A DNA stretch of 64,000 nt from Ophthalmolycus amberensis (GCA_024529925.1 JAFEUB010000735.1:1736001-1800000); one strand, 5' to 3'. Counted from the stretch's first letter, positions 47,366-61,628 are shown. Translations and numbers: made by a program. The notes: generated from the sequence alone by a model not told the origin.

Positions 47366-50300
47366 ATGAAGATGCCTCTACAATCCATTCTGCTCAATCT
47401 TAACCTACAGAGACATCTCAATAGCCTCTCTCAGAATAAACACTTCAAAATAAAAACTGTCTTCGGTGTTGCAGTGCCAAATAACATGAGGTAGTTTGAT
47501 GAACAGACTGATAAGTCAAGCATGAGTGACTCATTTGTCCCCGAAGACTATACAACATGATGGTGACTGCTCATTTGGTGGTGTCAGCTCAATTGTACTG
47601 GTATGCATTCTGTTGCTATTCTTTGTAAATGTTATCTCTTTATTCCAGACCTGCCGCTATGTCGTGGAAGTAAACACTTGTCCTACAGCTTGTTAAAATG
47701 GTCATGGGCAAAATACACTGTGAGTCACTGTCAAAGTGTATTCACTCCTAATTTGTGGGAGATATTAGACTACATTTTAATATTTAAATACTTTATTCAT
47801 ATAATGTGGATGGGTTCTCTGAATATTAAACTTGGTAATGAGAAACGGAGCATCATTTCAGTTGGAGAATACCTTGTGTGAGTGATTGGTGATTATGCAC
47901 TGCCACACTACCCTTTGTTCAGCTGTGGTATTGTTCATTAAAATCCCCTGAGAAACAATTCAGATTTTGGAAAATACTGACGATGGCATAATGGATTTGC
48001 CATGTTTTGTGAACGCAAAGATGCATTCAGCGGACCTTGCCAGCTCTAGTTAATTAGGGGTTTATATACTGTATTTTCCATGGCTGCTCAGAGACAGAAT
48101 TACAAAAACAGTCTGAAGTCAAACTGCAAGTATGGCACATACAGCAAGTTATAAGGGTTTATTTTGCGTCAACTGCAGCTGCAACTGTGGTGCTGTCTGT
48201 TCCTGAGCTCTTTTTAAAGTAACTCCTCCTTACCTTCTTTTCAGGCCAATTTTTCCACCATTAAGCTGACAGATTTACTCTTGTGATTTAATTCAATCAA
48301 TTGGAAAGGGCAATGAGATACATTCCAGCCGTGGGACAAAGGTCTGCATCATTCGTCTGCACTCAGTACCGACCAAAACAATTATACAAATGACCTTTGA
48401 ACACATTGCCTTATTTTCTTCATTAGGTTAAGTGGTTCCTTTGAGCTATATTTGCAATGAGCTTTATTTTAAGAAAATGTAGACAGAAAAAAGGGTCAAA
48501 AGTCATCTGGCAGCACATATCAGCCAGACTACATCCTCCCCCAATTGCCTTACGTTCATATATTCTCATTGAACTGTTACCTCGATGTCAGCAAGTGCTT
48601 TTCGTCACCTTTACATTGTGAAGCCCTACAGATGGAGGATGGGAGTGCAGCATTTTGTAGGAAAGTGGTTAGTTGTGAATATAGACTGTCACTGCTGGGA
48701 GAGCAAGAGGGAACGAAATGAGAGAAAACAGGTACATCTCCCCCAGGTCTATAATCCTGAGATTACTGTTTGCTCTCGGCCCTGTCTGACTGCACTCCGG
48801 ACCGCCTGTGCTTCACTTCTAATCTCCTCAGTCCCAGCTGTCCAAGAATTGATTTGAAGATTCTCTGAATCAATTACTCTGCTGTCCAAGGTCTCATTGC
48901 CTGTGAGATATACTCACACATGTGCACACGTACACAAGCACACATGAAAAACAAATGCATAGGAAAATGTAGACACACACACACACACACACAACCCATT
49001 CATCCTTGTGTAGTAAATAGTCATTCACATAGGTTAATTGCACAACCTCTGACACAACATTCTTGAACCAGACCTTGTACCTATTTGTGGTACATTATAC
49101 AGTTGGCTAGGTGGCCATTAACTTGCCTCAAATGAGTTTTGATCTTTTAGGCGGTCCATTTTCTTCACTAATGTGATTGTCTCTTGCCACCTTCATTTTT
49201 ATTCAGCGAGTATCCTACAATTTGCTGGTTTTCCTTTAGTATAGTGCCACTTTATTGTGCACTTATTTAAAATCTGTTAATATCTATATTTGCATGTGCA
49301 GGCACTGCTACTACGCTAGCTGCTATCATGCACCGCACTGCATTATCTAAAACATTTGCTTTTGATTTTCAAGTGGTTGTAATGTTAAAAACACCAAAAT
49401 TCCAACAAAATATTGTGTTGTCAGTATACCGAACATAATTTATTCATGTGTACAATTCCCTATCATCAGTCAGGTTTCCAAACACACTTGCATTCCTAAA
49501 AGTATGAATAATGCATGTGAGCAGGGAATAGGGCGGTTTCTGTGTAAGAGAGAAGAAGCTGGAGCTTGAATGTCTACCAAGTGGCTTCAATTGAGCTTAT
49601 TATTTATTCATCTATTTTTTATTGAGTCATGGAAAGCCACAGACAAGCCCACAATTGCATTATTATTACTGTAAGGCAGGGGAGAAGAAATTGACTCCTT
49701 TGGTGCAAGGGAACTTTTAAGATGAACTTGCTTACCCCCTCAGTAGTAATTATTATCTCTCTATACAGTCATGCAGGACGTAGAAGGATAAAACCAGGGA
49801 AGCTGGTGCTGGCAGTCTTTTCATTCGCTAGTCCAACAGTGTTTGTAGTTGCATAGAAATGCAGTTCGCAGCTGCAAAAATAATTGCAGTTTATTGCCAA
49901 TTAAACTAATGAGTTCTAAAATAGCCTCAAGTGTGTTGTCTGACAAAGCTGCACAAAACCGCACCAGAGAAAGAATAGTAATGTAAGAGAATCAGCAGGA
50001 AGAATGGTTGATGAATAAACGTTAAGGAAACTGAGAGTCAACCTAGAAGAACCCCCCCCCCCCCCCTCAAACGAACACTTCTCATTCCTTCACGCTAGTC
50101 CGGACTGCAGTACCTCGGCCTAGAAAGAGATGTGCTACTCTTTGACAGATGTCATCCCTAGGCTTGGCCTTCAGCTTCTCCCTAAGCGGGGCATTATTAA
50201 TAATGCAGCATGCTTTTGCTCAAACCTGCCTGACAGATGTGCATTGATTGAGCCTGAGGTTCCCCTCTGCGCGTCAACAGTCGGCTGTCATTTTTAGGGA

Positions 50301-50504
50301 TAGGTTGGATTATGGTAGTAGATTACGTTTTTAGGTAGCAGTGACTCAGTCAAAACAATGGAGCTAACACATTTGTCACTTCCCCCAATGTGCAAGGGAT
50401 TCAGACTCAGACAGCAGTGGGCAAGCAGAACCAGGCCTGCCTGCCGTGTAGGCAGTATGGCTCCGTGGATGGCAATGTCCACTGCCGGTTGGTCCACCAT
50501 GTTT
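47366..50504. other. Upstream intergenic DNA, no gene seen
   Basis: Holds a (CA)n tract at 48973-48993 and a C15 run at 50052-50066. No exon or repeat family recognised otherwise. Confidence 0.45.
48973..48993. repeat. (AC)n microsatellite
   Basis: About ten uninterrupted units. Confidence 0.95.
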
Positions 50505-50760
50505 GTCCAAACTGAATTGCCTCAAAAATCATTGGATGGATTGGAAACACACGTTATTAGCAAAAGTTAGCTTGCTAAAAAGGCATTTCGGATAACCTAG
50601 TTAACGTTATACTTGCTTGTAGCAAGTTTGCATTATCATTGTGAGCAGAGTAGCATGCTGACATTAGCATTTAGCTCAAAGCACCCTGGTGTTTAACTAA
50701 GTACAGCCTCACAGAGCTGCTTGTGTGGCTGTAGACTCGTGGTCTTGTTATTCCTTTAGC
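50505..50760 (+). repeat. Dispersed teleost repeat with TTAGCATGCTGACATTAGC motif, copy 2
   Basis: AAATCATTGGATGGATTGGA, then TCATTGTGAGCAGAGTAGCA, then AGCATGCTGACATTAGCATT followed by TAGCTCAAAGCAC (50652-50684), and AGTACAGCCTCACAGAGCTG. Same orientation as the copy at 45872-46385 and partly complementary in coverage; it lacks the middle of that copy but keeps the right end. Confidence 0.75.
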
Positions 50761-53233
50761 AAGCAAGTTTGTCCACTTGTTAACACTGTTACACCAGCAA
50801 GACAAACACCTACAGGGTCCTGACAACAGGTCCGCCTCTCAACTGAATGCCATCTGAGAAAAAAACAAATACTCTCTTTGTTGTGTATATTACATTCTGT
50901 ATTGTATATTGTATACTTTACAGAGAAAGCTGTCAACTTGGTAGATCAGAACTTGGGTGTAAATTAAATATTTTGTATACTCCAATAGTCTGCAATGAAA
51001 AAAACTATAATACCTGAGAAATTCAGCTCTAAAGTACAACTGTATTAACACCACTGCATTTGCTTTGGAATGAGAATGGAAACATACACACACTGCATCG
51101 AGACCTGTACATGCCTGAGGCTGAATTCAACACTCTTAACTTTAGTTATGTATGCTTTTACCATCACTCACTTAGGCTTTCAGTTTGTTTCTCAAATGAA
51201 TGTAAAGTTTAGTGTCAATGGCTGGAAATAATATCAACACTTTTAAACATTAAATATTAAGAATATATCATTCTGCAATTCACATCAAATTGCACAGTAG
51301 ACTTATACATTATTAATCAATGGCCAGTCAACAGTCTGTTCTTTTCTCTACGGGGCTCTCAATTTCACTCCTCAGCTGGAGCACAAGTGCCCCAGTATGT
51401 GTGATCCATTATTTTGAATATTATCTCCATTGTTTTAAATCCTGACTTTTGCCGGATTAAGATCCAGAGAAGTCAATCACCGAACGAGAAGTTTCCTGGA
51501 GTTGTTGAGGGAATGATCAGTTGTGCCACAACTAACCTACATAGCAGTGAGTCATTAGAGCAACAGTATGATGAGCCGAGGCAGCGGCTCGTACTGCTAA
51601 TGAAAAATGAGCATGACTGTTGGCATTAGAATTCAGTGCACTGTTAAGAGACAAGATCAGTTCACATTAATACTCTGCGGTCCTCTGTGGCACTTACTGT
51701 AACTGTCACTGAGACAGTTAAAGCAGCTTTGCTGAAGCTTGTGAGATGTCAGTCCAGCTGCGGGGATGTCAGATGGATTGAGCTTCGCTACTTAAGATAA
51801 ATGGCTTTGACCTGACATTGACTGTGTTTACTTGATGGCCGCAGCATGTAAGTGAATAATAAACGAATCAAACTGCCATATGATATGAACTTCAATGCAT
51901 AGCCTTCGGGAATGCAAACGTGTGACCCGACATCTGACATGAACATTATGCAAACAAAAAGAGGAAATCCCTCTACACAAGTGTCCCTCTCACCATATTG
52001 CCATTTTTTTTATGTTAGAAAAGATGTTTTCACCTTTGCCACCTTACAGATGTGAGAGCCAAGAAGGCACACCAGTGTGGTGTCCCTTGCTGCCGCCAAC
52101 GTGTATTGCATCATTGTCGGGCCGTGGTGACACTGAGGTTATTAAAAACACAGGATCTCCATCTGTTGGAGCACAGTGTGTTTCTGGCCTTTTGTCGCTT
52201 TGAAGGTGTAGGCTGTCAGGCTTCCCACCCTATGAAGTGACTGGAGATTAAAAAAAAACAAAATCCGTTATCAGCATGTCTGTCAACTATCGACAATCCC
52301 ATCTGTCTTCACTGATAAGACTCGTCTCGCATCATGGCTTCAGAATTTTCACAAGGCGTGAACGATTCTGACTGATGCTACGGAAAAGGGAAATGTGATG
52401 AAATTTGAACCAGTCTCATTTAAGAATAAATGTGGTATATGTTTAGCCTAAGAGAATTTACAATCACATTGGAAGGCAGAAAGAAATGAGCAGCTACTGT
52501 TGGAACGGTGAATTCGGTACAGAGTTTTCACAGGCCATAGATGTTTTTGTACAAAATTGCTGCTGCCACAAACCTTAAGAACTTGCGGTGCTGAAAATAC
52601 TGCAGAAAAATAAGACAGCTCTTACTGTAAAGCAAAATATCTTTGACTAACGCACGGCTGTTTGTGTTCCTTCTTCAAAATAGTCTCCACTCAGGATGAG
52701 TCAGACCCTTTCCTCCCTGCATGCTCATAATGGTTAATATGATACAGTCATGAATACAACATCAATTCTAACATGAACATTTACTACATTGCAGTGCTGT
52801 CAATTGTTTTCAAAAGGTGCCTCATATCAGCACACAGGGATTTAGAGAGCAAATATGTTGTTGGACTCTTAACTGAATGCAACAAGGAAACAAAGCATTG
52901 CTATTACACAATGAAAGTATCTGTGTCTGAACACCAGTATCTGAATTATTAATAAATGAAGGCAAATGAGCGCTGCCATTTCAGAAAGCAGATAATCAGA
53001 CAAGAAAGTGTGGAAATAAAAGCTGGATAAATAATGAATGAATTTGTCCCAGATTTTTCTGCTCGCAAACCCGTCTGCAGCCGAAATGTAATATCTTGTG
53101 ATGGAAAAAAGTTTAAGCTTTAATTTCATCACTGCATGCGTTACAAGTAGTTTACAGCTCGTACTGTTTATTTTCATGTTGACATTAATAATGAAAAAAA
53201 GGTCAATTCCAAAGTCATATATGCATTTTACAG
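50761..53233. other. Upstream intergenic DNA, no gene seen
   Basis: No exon or repeat family recognised. The stretch 51540-51860 is repeat-free and compositionally like a conserved element, with no further support. Confidence 0.4.
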
Positions 53234-53291
53234 TACAATATCTAAGTTGGGGAAATAGTTGGTACAATATCTAAGTTGGGGAAATAGTTGG
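53234..53291. repeat. Exact 29-bp tandem duplication
   Basis: Bases 53234-53262 are repeated without change at 53263-53291. The unit begins TACAATATCTAAG and ends GAAATAGTTGG. Two identical units imply a recent event or an assembly artefact. Confidence 0.97.
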
Positions 53292-56200
53292 TGAGTTGTC
53301 GAAACGTTTTTTTGTGCAATTGTTTTCAAATTATGCATATTTTTTGCAAGTTTCAATTGATGCTGGTAGAGTTGTATATATCTGCACACTATCGTACATT
53401 TCCATTTCACGAAAAATGCAGAAAATCATCAAAAAAATAATGTTTTATACTGAGCAACATGAAGAGTACAGAGAATATTACAGAGCTTAATGTCATGCTG
53501 TACCTCTTCATCGAGTCCCTGGAGATGAATAGTCTGTAAATAAAGTATCATCTAGGATTCACAAGTGACGCATTGCCTTTTCAGTGTCACCTTCATGCAA
53601 CCGAGGCCCAGATTTATTAGTAGGGTTCTGTAAAGTAGGGATGTAATGGCTTGGTTCAAGAGCTAATGTGGGGCCCCAAGACATACATGTCATAAGCCTA
53701 AAATGCGGATGTAACAGATTGTATATACTTTTTTTTTATTATTGATAGTCCAAAATTATTTAAATTATTCGATTCTTGCATTCTTGCATTTTGAGGCCCG
53801 TTTCAATTGACGGGGGTGAAACATACCCAAGGCCGCTACCGTTTGTCAGTACATGTTCCAGTTGGTCTTAGTGCTACTACTTTTACATTCTATACAGTTT
53901 TGGCATTGGAAACATCTGCCTACAGTACCCTCAAGGTGTATCCAGACAGACATGAGTTGAATTTCAACCTTATGTTATTTGTATGAATTCGACAGCACTG
54001 TTAGTTAATGTCACGGTGAAGCCGTCCCCTTGTTATATACAGTCTATGGTCAGCTCTTGATCTCAGAACTCACCGGGAACTTTATACTAGTTCTTTCTGT
54101 TGTATACCTCGAGTCTCAATCATTTATTTCTCCACTTGTTAGATAAAGCTGCAGGATTCACACCCCCCTACTCTAAACATCATGGTGATTCCTGAATGTA
54201 CTGGAAGCTTTCCAGTAGCCAACTTAAGCAAGCCAGCTAAGAAGACACAACATGTAAATAAGACAACATATCTGAAGGCGCATTGGTAGATGAGATGCTC
54301 ACCGCCTCCCCACATCTTGAGTCCTTGCTTAAGCAACTGGGATAAGTAATTGTAAAGTTACAACTGAATTCCAATTCATAGTTCCTTACTGTACTCTGTA
54401 CTGCCTTAATGGAATCCCACTTTTGCACTGAAATTAAAGCCTCCGACTGACACGACAAATGACGAGATATTAAAATTCTAAATAGTTGTTAATATCCTGC
54501 TAGATCAGAAATTTCTTTTTTGTTTTATCGAACGGTTTTTATTTGTGGTAATCGACAAATATTCTAATCATTGCTGATTATGATATTAGTCGCTACAGAT
54601 TTGCTACAGTTTTGGAAGTATTTCTTTCAATCTGGATTATCTAGAGTTCAGTGCCAACAGCAATTGGCGTTTCACATCAACATACTCATTTCCACCCCCA
54701 CATCCCATAAGGTGGGCATGGTGTCAATCATACCCTCCCACCATGCTGGCATGACAGGCCTCGAGTGTTCTTCAGAAAGAGAAGTAGTAAGGGTCCATTA
54801 TTTCAATGTACACCAACTATATTGTTTACCACAGGCTGCTAAGGCGTCAGAGCACAAGTGGAAACAAAGGTAGAGATTGTGGCTCTTGTCTGTCGCTAGG
54901 GATCCACAGTAAAAAGCAACATTTCCACGAATGCCTTTGCTGAACAGACCGTTGTTGTTGGCTTCAGTGAGAATGTACTTTTGATTCAAAAAAAAAATTT
55001 GGATGGCTAGTTGTAAATCTCAGGGGCCATCAAATAACTGCAGCTAATTGCCAGATCAAACAAATGGTCAACATAGCAATTTAATATGAGCTTCAGATGT
55101 TATGCATACGCAACTTCACATTCAAAAGAGGGAGAATAACCATGCAGTCAAGGGAAAGTCACAGCAAACTCAGAATGAGAGGAAGGATGGGATGACGTTT
55201 GGAGAGAGTGAGGGAGCTCAGTAAATGAAAAGGGAGAGAGAGTGAGAGAGGACAGTCACCAACTGACTAAACAGTGGGCTTTTATCATTTATTCATTTGA
55301 AACGCAAAAGCAGGGAGGCAGATACTGAACATACCCAACTAAGCCCTCCTCTCTTTTCCCTCGCTCATTTGCATTGAAGGGACTGCAGGGTTCGTGTGAA
55401 GGCTGAGGTTTATGAGCTTCATGGCACTGTGTGGGGCCCCCTTGAGTCAGTTCATACTCCCACATGTTGGTGAACATGTAAGAGCTCTGAGCAAAGGCAA
55501 GGCAAACAGCACTTATTTCCCCAACTCACGTTGGCAGCTATGCATAATAGACTCGGGATATGGAAACTCGGGTACATACCCAGGTATATGTTATGTATTA
55601 CATGGTGGTTTACATACTAAGTGTTTTACTGCCTGAATTGGTAGGAATTGAGTATGAGCTGCAATTCAAATAGCACCGCCTAGATTAGTGTTTTCCAGTT
55701 GCTGTGAACTTTTGTTTCCAGCAATGCCAATTTAGTTTGATTAGGCGACTGCAATATCCATTAGCGTCTGTACCGTCTTTGCACTGTAATCTAGGCACTC
55801 CCTATTTTGCACCATGATTCCTTACGTTGCGTAATTCACACTTTACTTCATATCACAGGGTAACTTACTGAAGTTGCAGGATTACTCGTTGCTGTGAGTT
55901 CTTTGAAAGGGATTTTCCATCACCACAACTGGACCCATGAAAGAGACGCAGTTAATGCTAACGACACCCACTTGTATTGTATATTACAGCGGTTGAGCTG
56001 AACCAATGGCACACTGGCAGTAAGTGTGCAAGAGAGTTGTGTGGACATGTTGAAAAGCCCTCTCATCCGCATGCCAAATGACCTCTTCTACAGCCATTGG
56101 CAGTTGCTTGGCCTGTTATTTATGTTAGTTTGATTGACTTTTTCCCTCCAGCTGCATTCTGCAAAGACCCACGCTACACTTCCTCTGATTGGCTATTGCT

Positions 56201-57575
56201 CGTTGCCTTCTTTGCAGAATTTGTTAAGTTTAATGCTGATGACAAAGATAAATGGAAGGTTGGTAGGATTAAATGATTTCAATTCAGATGTGGATGTTTT
56301 CAGCAGGATTGTTGTATAGTGCGCTCATATATAATTACAATGTCCTGATTCTGCCAGAAATGTGTTTTGTAAATGTTGCTGTTCACGAAGACTACTGTAT
56401 ATGGATGGAATAAAGTTACATCCTTGGAGATAAAAATGTTGTCAGTTCATATCAAAAAGGTTGGTGACCTCTGATACAGTGTGTAACAAACACTGAGTGT
56501 ACAGGAGCTGCCTCGGGTTACTGAGCAGGTGTTGAAATAACCTTAACGACAAGGAAACTCTAGCCTCCATCAGTGCTAGCAGTAGCAAGATAGGCTAACC
56601 TTCTAATTTCCAAATGGAAGATAATTGAGCGGCCCAGTGAATTACATTTCTTTTCTCAGTCTCGTAGCTTTTTACAGTTAACTAATGAAAAGGCAGCAAG
56701 ACATCCTTTCTAATTCATGGTTTAATGTATGTAAACTTGCCACCGTAGAAACAGTGGTTCTTTAATGTGCACGTGTCACAGGTGAGCAAATAGCACCTAC
56801 ACCCCTGTATGTGGGGAAGTTGAAAAAAAAGACACAACTGCCTTCTGTCAACATACACAGTATGCAGGCTACACAGAGCTAAGACTCAGTAGCACACCAC
56901 ACAACTTGACAGCATGTCTCCTAGAAACCTGGGCTCTTAAATGTCACTCCACTGCTGCCATGGGGTAAAATCTGCACAACAACTGTGGTATCATTACAGT
57001 TTATATTTCCTCATGCAAAAAAAGAGAAGGACTTAAATGTCCTCCGTAAAAAATAAAATCAAAAGTATGGCATTCATTTACAAAGTGGTAAATAATACTA
57101 CAACGGTAACTCAATGAAAATATTATAATTTTTGCAAAACCCTATATTATAATCTCGTGTCATTACTATGAAATATGATCAACCTAAAAAGCCTGTTAAG
57201 CCTATCTCACTGATACAATAAAAATCCAATCCACTCTGAGCAGGAAATTGAATCAGAGACGTCACTAAGAAATTAGAGCCCTGCAATACTGACAGATAAC
57301 TGTTCTCACCAAAGCATTGTTCCTTTGCCTGAGGAATGTAATATGTAAACAGAATGGTTACAAAATATGTAGGAAATCCAAACCACTCCAAATCTATTCT
57401 ATATTACAATTATTTATTTTAAAGTGATTTGTGTCCAATTTAAACCAGTGCTGCAATATACACAAATCAAATTGATTGAGATTGAGCATGAAAGCAGCCA
57501 ACGTCATCACCTGTCCCCAGCTCCAGCCAGACTTTAGTTTGGCTACAGAAGCCCCCACAAAGAACTTTGTGTCCC

Positions 57576-57577
<2 letters not shown>
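53292..57577. other. Upstream intergenic DNA, no gene seen
   Basis: No coding exon. The string TTATATACAGTCTATGG near 54034 resembles the end of a dispersed fish repeat but is isolated. Confidence 0.4.

Positions 57578-57655
<78 letters not shown>
57578..57655. repeat. Long (TG)n tract ending in (CG)n
   Basis: About 70 bp of uninterrupted TG followed by CGCGCGCG. This is the longest simple repeat in the window and a strong Z-DNA candidate. Cys/Val- and Thr/His-rich ORFs across it are artefacts. Confidence 0.97.
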
Positions 57656-57656
<1 letters not shown>

Positions 57657-59534
57657 ACAGAGGCTGTACTGGAGGGAGGGGGCAACATGCTGACCGTCAC
57701 TTTCCCTTGCTGTCAGGACCTATCAGTGTCTGGCAAGTTAATGGAGAACACAAAACCTATTTAAAAGCTACATTTACCACTTGGCTGATTCCATTACATT
57801 GTGTAATTTCCAGGTGTCACATTTCCCCTCCACACGTCTGTCTTAATGCTCTCCCAAGCACCCTCTGATTAGTCAGCCTCGGCTGGCTCCCCCAAATCCA
57901 CTCTAGGAGAGCACCCCATCCGTTTACATCCTCCTTGAAGGGAAAAACTCCTTACTGCACATTTTATTAAGGTGTTCAGCAAGTTACCAAATATCACTGG
58001 ATACTGGCCTAGCTGTAAAATGCTAAATGGGTTCAAGAGCGGCTTCTGTTCTTGGTAGTGTCGATCTACAGTAAATGTGTTTTATCCTCATTCAAAAGGC
58101 AGTAGCTATACAAATGGCATTATCAATACAAGTTGTGCCTCAGCATTTCAGTCCTTGTTGTGCTAAACCTTGTCCACAGTTTGAATCAAATTTGGTGATC
58201 AGAAGTGCGTGTCATGGGCAGGTGACGGTGATAGGAACAAATCATTATATTCACTGAAGCTGATCTCAAATATTCCACGATACTTTTAACTCGTGATTCA
58301 TTTGGCTTCAAAGGACAAAGTGGCTCTTTTGCTGAAGACAAAATGGGCCGAATGCCTGGGAGACCCGCTGTTCTGGCTTCACATGTGAATGTTTCAAAGC
58401 CCTGGACAAAAAACAGGTTTTACAGAAATCATTTGAGATTGATCAAAATCATTGTGGGCAAATCACAGCTTTAATGATGTAAAACTGGCCCACGGGCTTT
58501 TTGTGACTTGGTATTATGTGATATTGAATGGATCTCATTACATTTACACCATAAAAGGTTTATACCTTAAATTCTGTCTTGATTCCTCATCCATTGTGTG
58601 TGAGGGATCTGAGATTAACTGCTCGATCGGGGGGCAGTGGTTTGAACTTTAGTCTTCAACAGTAGTTTCAACTTTATTATTCTTGGAGCATAAATTAGTA
58701 CTCTTTTAGGTCTTTGAATCATTTGATTCCGATTGTAATTGTAACAAGATGTCCTCCTCCTCTACTGTATGTCAGAGGTTGGTCGGTTAATAAGAGGCTG
58801 CTCAGTGAACTAAGCACTTAAAGATCAGTGTGTGAGTCCCAGTGGAACCAGTGGCGTACATAATAAAGATTTTTAAATAAAGTTAAACATTTGCAAACAT
58901 GTCGCTGATGTTGAATCAGGGGTCATCCACAGACCCAGGAAATCAATGTTGGATGAAGATGCAATCGAGAGCTTCATTTGATTTGTGACCTGAAATCTGT
59001 CCGTTCTCCGGGTTCAGGGGTCACAAGGGAGCTTTCCCCACCAAAAAGTCTGCCCCATAGAGACGTCCCTTTAAGAATTAGCAACCCGCCGATTCATCGC
59101 TTCTTTTCCTTTTGTGTGTGTATGTGTGCGCGCCCGGAGATAGTGCACTCAGAAAGCATGTCATTTTCTCCATCACTCTGAGTTCATAGTCAATGGAGTT
59201 TGAGCACTTCCTTCTCGTAAAGGTCACTAGCCTTTTACAGTGTGTTATGTGTGGGGACACTCACTTTAATGTGGCATCTTTCTAGCCCGTCGTTTTTATG
59301 TGCTCAAGGTGAGGTCGATGCTGCCGCACGCGTTTTTCTTCCTCTGTTTGCAACAGAGTGTGAGCTCTGAAAATGAGGTCATTGAAATTGCGAAGCCTTG
59401 CCACCGCACGGGTCCTTTTTACTGCATTTAATTACATGTAATACCCTGAAGTTATGAGATCTATCAAACTGCCAATACTTACAAGTGGGGAAATAAGGAC
59501 ACAATTGATTTCAGGATTGGTGATCATTGCTATT
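57656..59534. other. Upstream intergenic DNA, no gene seen
   Basis: Only short ORFs without recognisable domains. Confidence 0.45.
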
Positions 59535-59755
59535 GAACTAACATGGCCCCGAGTGTGGCACACCAGTCATAACAGATCAACACAACTTACTGAAGGAATG
59601 CGGGCCGATAATGAGATATAGACAAAAGCAAATAGAAGTCATTGAGGATCTTTGATTCAATTGTATTGTGCTTGTTATAGTTCATTTTGCAAGTTCAAAA
59701 TTGAAATATAGAAAAACCAAAGCATCAAATCAACATTATCAGTTATATGTGGAAT
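59535..59755 (+). repeat. Diverged local duplication, unit 1
   Basis: GAACTAACATGGCCCCGAGT, CATAACAGATCAACACAACT, GAGGATCTTTGATTCAATT and CATTATCAGTTATATGTGG appear in the same order as in 61061-61208 with substitutions and indels. Not a family I recognise. Confidence 0.75.
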
Positions 59756-61060
59756 GCTCCTTTAGTTTTAAATAGTATTTATGAATGTGCATTGTAATTC
59801 TGCTACACACATATAAAGGCTAATGCTTCAATTCCACAACAGTTCCAACCAGCTGATATAAAAGCAATAGTTGGGAAACACCCGAGGCTGTCTCATTTTT
59901 AGTGCAGCTGATATCCAGCCCACAGCAAATTACAGGTCAACAAGGTTGATTTGCGGGTCGAGTCCTCCTACTCAAGTCACTGCTGAATTGCCCACTGTCG
60001 GAAGAGTATATTAAAAGGACCCAAAGGGCCACTAATGATCTTCTCTCCATCAATGTGCCGCTTGCCAGGAAATGTCTTGTGCTTTAATTAATGATTCTGA
60101 AGCTAACAATCAATCCATGTGTATGTTAAAGAATTAAATCTGTCCCCTGAAAATGTACCCATTTAGTGGGTGGACATGGTAATTGTTAGCGTTACTGACA
60201 GTCGAGCGTGCTGTTTAAAAAAGATAGAGGAAAAATAACAACAAGGAAGGCTGTCCATCTCTCCTAGGGTCAAATGGAGTGTGTGGGAAGGGTAACATTC
60301 GTCATGTGAGCTATAAGCTATTTTCTGTCTGCTGACTGACTGGAGGCGATCCTTCAGGAATTCATCATTTATCAAACCGGATGATATCCCCTCCAGCAGG
60401 ACGTGAGCGGATGAAGTCTGACACCTCCGGGTTTGCCTGGAGAGAAGAAGGCCAATCGGGATGCATTAGCTCCGAGTAAAACCACAGGATTACTACCACT
60501 TTCATTAAACTGGACTTACAGATGACAACAAATGAATAGTCTGGAGATGTTACTCTCACATGCACCCTGGTCCGCACATTCACAGAACTACAGTACAGGT
60601 AGTTAAAGTGGATATTGTCAATGGAACTATTCTGTATAGTGGATACATATACTGGAGAGAGTATGTTGTATTTTACATTTTAAACTACAAAAAAAAAGGA
60701 CTGGCATGAATGGTACAGTATGACCCTCCCTCACAAAAAGGAAAATAACTTTCCAGTGTTTCATTGCAAACAAAAATAATGTTGCATTGTGCAAATAGCA
60801 TAGCCTTACCTTGGTTTCTTACTGCTGAAATACTTATGCTCGGGCTCAGAGTTTCAGAAGGACATCGTGTTCATGTCTTTTTCCTTTCAAACAAGGCTTT
60901 GCTACCTCAGGATCTATCTAATCGAATAATTTAATGATCACATATTATACTGGCAGCAAAGGTTTTTTTAATTTGTTTTATTAACAAGGCTGTTAGATAA
61001 ATTAATAAAAGAGAGAATGAGTCACTGAATAGATGAAGTCAATATCACGCACAGGGCACT
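59756..61060. other. Intergenic DNA between the duplicated units; possible conserved stretch
   Basis: The 59880-60120 part is repeat-free and includes CTTTAATTAATGATTCTG. No gene. Confidence 0.35.
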
Positions 61061-61212
61061 GAACTAGCGTGGCCCTAAGTGTGGCTCATAACAGAGCAAC
61101 ACAACTTACAGCAGGTATATAATGAGAAATAAGTGGCAGTGAGGATCTTTGATTTAATTACATTTTACTTGTTGTAGTAAATTGTACCACATTGTCAGTT
61201 ATATGTGGTTTT
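61061..61212 (+). repeat. Diverged local duplication, unit 2
   Basis: GAACTAGCGTGGCCCTAAGT, CATAACAGAGCAACACAACT, GAGGATCTTTGATTTAATT, CATTGTCAGTTATATGTGG. Direct orientation, 1.5 kb from unit 1 and about 70 bp shorter through internal deletions. Confidence 0.75.
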
Positions 61213-61586
61213 GTGTGTGGTGAAATGGTTGGAGGCCAGCGTCTGTGCTAATAGAAGTTACAATGTCTGATCTTTTAGTCTTTTTCATAAAGCGGTGTTG
61301 AGCCAACCATCACATTCCTGTTGGTCCTCAGGCAAACACCCATAGTTACTCAGCACCACAACAGCAGGCGTGTGTGACAACACAACTCTTGACCGTTCAG
61401 GAGAGACTCTCACCCAAAATAGCCTGTGCAGGTGCAGATGTCACCCAATCGTGCTGAAAAGCAAGTGGGTAGTTTGATGTTACCCTTCTGATCTCACAGC
61501 ACAGCCTTGTGAGGTCCAGCAATCTCTCTCAACTGACAAAGGCCTCCTCAAAGTTTAAAACGCATGCACACAGAGAAGCGACACAA

Positions 61587-61628
61587 CCCCCCCCCCCCAC
61601 ACACACACACACACACACCACCACCACC
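61587..61628. repeat. C12 run, (AC)n, then CCA repeats
   Basis: C12 at 61587-61598, ten AC units to 61618, then three to four ACC units. Compound simple repeat. Confidence 0.95.
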
